A program made the position numbers and the translations under genes. Source: Bifidobacterium tissieri (GTDB lineage Bacteria; Actinomycetota; Actinomycetes; Actinomycetales; Bifidobacteriaceae). Taken from it: a stretch of DNA of 64,000 nt. The stretch lies in the NCBI RefSeq assembly GCF_002259645.1, contig NZ_MWWV01000015.1, positions 16,357-80,356 on the forward strand, in the 5' to 3' direction. Below the pieces are notes generated by a model. It was not told the DNA's origin. It saw only the letters and a list, made by a program, of their open reading frames with translations, and did no database searches. Shown here in pieces: positions 61,055 through 64,000 of this stretch. The stretch's first letter is position 1; each line of letters begins with the position of its first letter.

Positions 61055-61091
61055 GATGCCTGAGCTCAAAAAGCTATTGAGCTCAGGCATC
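61055..61091. terminator. Bidirectional terminator hairpin
   Basis: A perfect 14-bp stem, GATGCCTGAGCTCA with its complement, around a 9-nt loop, located between the convergent galK and UPF0210 genes. Confidence 0.8.
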
Positions 61092-61185
61092 GGTTTCGAT
61101 CTTTACGATCCCCTATTTACTACAATTCCGCAGTCTGCAGCTCTACAGTTGCAGTCCGCACCTCCGTCCCGCAGTTCTGCAGTCC

Positions 61186-62550
61186 TTAGTTCTTGAAGCT
61201 GTGGATCGGGGCGGGGATGCGGCCGCCGCGGGTCACGAACGCCTCGCACGAGGTCTGGTTCACCGGCATGATCGGTGCGTAGCCCATCAGGCCGCCGAAG
61301 TTCGCCATCTCGCCCACGCCCTTGCCTGCCACGGGGATCACGCGCACGGCGGTGGTCTTCTGATTCACCATGCCGATGGCCGCCTCATCGGCGATCATGC
61401 CGGAGATCGTGGCCGCGGACGTGTCGCCGGGGATGGCAATCATGTCAAGACCGACCGAGCACACGCAGGTCATGGCCTCGAGCTTTTCGATCGTCAGACA
61501 GCCGGAGCCAGCCGCGTCGATCATGTTCTTGTCCTCGGAGACGGGGATGAACGCGCCCGACAGGCCACCCACGTAGGACGACGCCATGATGCCGCCCTTC
61601 TTCACCTGATCGTTGAGCATGGCCAGCGCCGCCGTGGTACCCGGCGCGCCCACCTGTTCCAGACCGATCTTCTCAAGCACTTCGCCCACCGAATCGCCCA
61701 CGGCCGGGGTCGGCGCAAGCGACAGATCGATGATGCCGAACGGAATGCCCAGACGACGCGAGGCCTCCTGCGCCACCAGCTGCCCCACACGCGTGATCTT
61801 GAACGCGGTGCGCTTGATCGTCTCGCACAGGAACTCGAAGTCACGTCCGACCGCGGCGTCCAGCGCGCGGGACACCACGCCCGGTCCGGACACGCCCACG
61901 TTGATCACGGCGTCGCCCTCGGTCACGCCGTGGAAGCCGCCGGCCATGAACGGGTTGTCATCCGGCACGTTGCAGAACGCCACGAACTTCACGCAGCCGT
62001 AGGAATCGTTGTCGCGAGTGAGCTCGGCGGTGTCCTTGATGATGTGGCCGAGCAGTTCCACGGCGTTCATGTCGATGCCGGTCTTGGTGGAGCCCACGTT
62101 CACGGACGAGCACACCAGATCGGTTTCGGACAGCGCCTTGGGCAGGGATCGGATGAGCAGTTCCTCGGCCGGCGTCATGGCCTTGGACACGAGCGCCGAG
62201 TAGCCGCCGATCAGGTCCACGCCCACGGTCTTGGCCGCGCGGTCGAGCGCATGCGCGATTTTCACGAAGTCGTCGCTGGTCTTGCAGGAGCTGGCGCCCA
62301 CGAGCGAGATCGGAGTGACGGTGATGCGCTTGTTGACGATCGGGATACCGTAGTCGCGGCTGATCTCCTCGCCGGTCTTCACCAGATCCTTGGCGTAGGA
62401 GGTGATCTTGTTGTAGATGTTGTCGCAGACGGTGTCCACGTCGGCGGCCGCGCAGTCGAGCAGGCTGATGCCCATCGTGATCGTGCGCACGTCGAGCTTC
62501 TCCTGCTCGATCATCTGATTGGTCTCGTGGACCTCCATGATATTCAGCAT
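61186..62550 (-). CDS. UPF0210/DUF711 (PFL-like) protein
   Basis: 454 residues from ATG 62550, with AAAGGA about 12 nt upstream (TTG 62559 also in frame). The sequence [80 protein letters not shown], and [60 protein letters not shown] is highly characteristic of UPF0210, a fold related to glycyl-radical pyruvate formate-lyase barrels but without known activity. It is paired with the UPF0237 ACT-domain gene just upstream, a conserved pairing in many Gram-positives. Confidence 0.92.
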   Translation of the reverse strand: MLNIMEVHETNQMIEQEKLDVRTITMGISLLDCAAADVDTVCDNIYNKITSYAKDLVKTGEEISRDYGIPIVNKRITVTPISLVGASSCKTSDDFVKIAHALDRAAKTVGVDLIGGYSALVSKAMTPAEELLIRSLPKALSETDLVCSSVNVGSTKTGIDMNAVELLGHIIKDTAELTRDNDSYGCVKFVAFCNVPDDNPFMAGGFHGVTEGDAVINVGVSGPGVVSRALDAAVGRDFEFLCETIKRTAFKITRVGQLVAQEASRRLGIPFGIIDLSLAPTPAVGDSVGEVLEKIGLEQVGAPGTTAALAMLNDQVKKGGIMASSYVGGLSGAFIPVSEDKNMIDAAGSGCLTIEKLEAMTCVCSVGLDMIAIPGDTSAATISGMIADEAAIGMVNQKTTAVRVIPVAGKGVGEMANFGGLMGYAPIMPVNQTSCEAFVTRGGRIPAPIHSFKN

Positions 62551-62629
62551 GGTGTGCAAATCCTTTCGATGCTGATTCGGCTCTGATACGGATCAGTTCG
62601 GATCAGACGGTGGTTGATGATCGTGATGA

Positions 62630-62902
62630 TCAGACGCGGTGCATCTTGGTGAAGATCTCCTCACGCTGGCAGCGGATGCGTACGCCGATGTCGTCGCCGA
62701 GGTCCTCGAGGTTGCCGACCATGGCGCTGAAGTCCTTGTCGGATTCGGAGTAGTCGACGATCATCATCATGTTGAAGAATCCGTCGATGATGGTCTGGGA
62801 GATGTCGAGCACGTTCACGTGGTGCTTCGAGAGGTAGGTGCAGACGCGGGCGATGATACCGACCGTATCCTGGCCGACGACGGTGATGATTGCCTTGTTC
62901 AT
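62630..62902 (-). CDS. UPF0237 ACT-domain protein
   Basis: 90 residues: a single ACT domain (KAIITVVGQDTVGIIARVCTYLSKHHVNVLDISQTIIDGFFNMMMIVDYSESDKDFSAMVGNLEDLGDDIGVRIRCQRE). AAGGGGA precedes the start. ACT domains bind small ligands, usually amino acids, and regulate partner proteins. The tight operon with UPF0210 (79-nt gap) suggests it senses a ligand for that protein. Confidence 0.92.
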   Translation of the reverse strand: MNKAIITVVGQDTVGIIARVCTYLSKHHVNVLDISQTIIDGFFNMMMIVDYSESDKDFSAMVGNLEDLGDDIGVRIRCQREEIFTKMHRV

Positions 62903-63281
62903 GAAGTCCCCTTAAGGCCGACGTAAGAAAATACAGACTTTTCCATTTTACCTGGTGTGCGTGGGGCCGGGGTACGGCGTCTCATTAGGCCGCGCCGGCA
63001 GCCGCACCGAACCTGCGTCGGCAGCTGTGCAAACAGATGACCCCCAAGTCTGGAAAGTGCCCTCCAAAACAAGGAGATAACGACGGTAGAGTGGGTCATC
63101 ATCACGTCCATGAATATCGTCTGCCCTCAGAATTCTCATCCCCTCGTAAGTAAAGAGTTCATGTACGCCCCCATATTTGGCATCCGCTAAGAGTATTCTG
63201 TGGAAAGGTGCAATCGGCGGATGCGGTTGCAAATTTGATGGACTTGACTGTTTGCCTTCCTAGGTGGGTGAAAGAGAGAAC
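62903..63281. other. Gene-free upstream region
   Basis: No supported gene. It must carry the UPF0237 promoter (leftward) and that of the truncated polysaccharide gene (rightward). The base composition is lower in GC than in the flanking genes. No structured element was recognised. Confidence 0.4.
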
Positions 63282-63344
63282 ATGACTGTATCGGATTTAT
63301 TGCGTGCGCTTAAGCGACACTGGCTGTTGGAAAGGGGGTGGTGA
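63282..63344 (+). pseudogene. Truncated start of a Wzz-like chain-length/polysaccharide gene
   Basis: ATG 63282 follows GAAAGAGAG and encodes MTVSDLLRALKRHWLLERGW then stop. The first 16 residues match the cytosolic start of Wzz/CpsC-type polysaccharide co-polymerases (short helix, then a basic-Trp boundary before the first membrane helix). The frame is lost right where the IS-like sequence begins, so I read it as a gene cut by the insertion. Based on only about 16 residues. Confidence 0.4.
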
Positions 63345-64000
63345 CGTTTTGTTGGACTTCGTTGTCTGAATGGTCGTTCAGAACGATATCACATGTGTTC
63401 AGGCGACGAGCCCGAGCTGGATGCGCTTGTCCATGATGCTCATCCCGTATTCGAGTTTGATGCGCTTGTCCCGGTACCAGACCATGTACTCGTCCAGCAT
63501 CGCAATGAACTCGTCGATCGTGACGCCCTGGAAGCTCCTCTTGTGGAAGAACTCCTGCTTGAGCCGGCCGAAGAACCCCTCGGCGGCGGCGTTGTCCGGG
63601 CTGCAGCCCCTCGCGCTCATCGACCTCGTCAATCCATGATCCGTGCAGATGCGAATCCATTCGGGCCACCGGTAGTGGCATCCCCGGTCGGAGTGGATGA
63701 CGGGCGTCTGACCGGGTTTGAGCGTGGCGCACGCGTCCTCGAGCATCCCATTGGCCAGCGCGGCGTTGGGGCTGGTGCCGATCGTCCACGCGACCGGCAT
63801 GCCGTCGTAGCAGTCGATCACCGGCGACAGGTACACCTTGCCCGCGGGGATCGAGAACTCGGTGATGTCGGTGACCCACAGCTCATTCGGATTCGCGGCG
63901 TGGAAGTCGCGGTTGACGAGATTGGCCGGCGCGCCGCCGATCTCTCCCTTGTAGGAGCTGTAGCGCTTCGCGCTCTTGAACACCGGCACCATGCCATGGC
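63333..64000 (-). mobile_element. IS3-family insertion sequence (one end)
   Basis: The element contains the leftward IS3-type orfB and runs out of the window. The near end is placed at about 63333, where the Wzz-like frame breaks; the terminal inverted repeat cannot be confirmed because the other end is not present. Confidence 0.7.
63399..64000 (-). CDS. IS3-family transposase OrfB, C-terminal part
   Basis: At least 198 residues; the 5' part lies beyond the window. Integrase core with the DDE residues: NELWVTDITEF (first Asp), TPVIHSDRGCHYRWPEW (second Asp), and SMSARGCSPDNAAAEGFFGRLKQEFFHKRS (Glu). The end, DEYMVWYRDKRIKLEYGMSIMDKRIQLGL, is the usual IS3/IS150-group tail. It catalyses excision and insertion of the element. 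OrfA should lie to the right. Confidence 0.92.
   Translation of the reverse strand, partial: HGMVPVFKSAKRYSSYKGEIGGAPANLVNRDFHAANPNELWVTDITEFSIPAGKVYLSPVIDCYDGMPVAWTIGTSPNAALANGMLEDACATLKPGQTPVIHSDRGCHYRWPEWIRICTDHGLTRSMSARGCSPDNAAAEGFFGRLKQEFFHKRSFQGVTIDEFIAMLDEYMVWYRDKRIKLEYGMSIMDKRIQLGLVA

Noticed and set aside
62948..63232. Small minus-strand ORF between UPF0237 and the IS
   Set aside because: No recognisable domain, no ribosome site, and an alternative ORF of equal quality on the same strand. Left as gene-free.
1..64000. tRNA, rRNA or known riboswitch genes
   Set aside because: I looked in all gaps for cloverleaf ends (GTTC-like T arm, CCA context) and for common riboswitch cores and saw none I could support by eye. 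A covariance-model search would be decisive.

Overview
The window is a gene-dense, high-GC actinobacterial chromosome segment that I read as Bifidobacterium. The evidence is the DeoR-galT-galK cluster, the Pst operon with a SenX3/RegX3-like two-component pair, a fused CydDC-like exporter, Rpf-like and L,D-transpeptidase wall enzymes, TANNNT-type -10 boxes placed 6-7 nt before start codons (probable leaderless mRNAs), and a final IS3-family element. I cannot assign a species from sequence alone.

Layout. 1-2325: end of a phosphopantetheinyl transferase, a sortase-anchored surface protein and an SDR. 2463-8131: long-chain acyl-CoA ligase, cN-I-like 5'-nucleotidase, class-I glutamine amidotransferase-like hydrolase, a TPR-like membrane protein and a VOC protein. 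8202-10865: a polyol-type MFS permease and a zinc dehydrogenase separated by a heavily palindromic spacer; upstream lies an exact 16-bp parS-like site. 11541-18400: 1232-residue ABC exporter, aldo/keto reductase, secreted HNH nuclease, Nramp transporter. 18598-25496: histidine kinase, convergent response regulator, and pstSCAB behind a two-unit PHO-box-like repeat. 25497-26936: a gene-poor gap with two different phased tandem arrays (51-bp and 52-bp periods). 26937-37679: Rpf-like protein, thioredoxin, NUDIX-like protein, hydrolase, NudC, L,D-transpeptidase, GcvH, App1-like phosphatase and prolyl oligopeptidase. 37841-45392: an accessory block, with a three-gene operon (SLOG protein, matrixin-like lipoprotein, 769-residue duplicated-domain protein) divergent from a 1089-residue TPR/Sel1 protein. 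45792-56406: leuB, TM2 protein, lipoate ligase, divergent dihydroorotate dehydrogenase-like protein, OYE-type oxidoreductase, class A PBP, Crp/Fnr regulator, polyprenol-phosphate mannosyltransferase-like enzyme. 56407-57372: gene-free, holding the second 52-bp palindrome array. 57373-60845: galactose (Leloir) genes. 61186-62902: the UPF0210/UPF0237 pair. 63282-64000: the first codons of what looks like a Wzz-type polysaccharide gene, cut by an IS3-family insertion.

The most unusual content is non-coding. A 36-nt imperfect palindrome (ends CTGCGGGTT / AACCCGCAG) is repeated every 52 bp, four times near 26.6 kb and six times near 56.8 kb, and the single irregular interval is longer by 11 bp, about one helical turn. 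A 51-bp minisatellite lies next to the first array. A dispersed element with two perfect TAGTGTGA palindromes exactly 64 bp apart occurs at 45.4 kb and 60.9 kb. None of these is explained by the coding genes around them.
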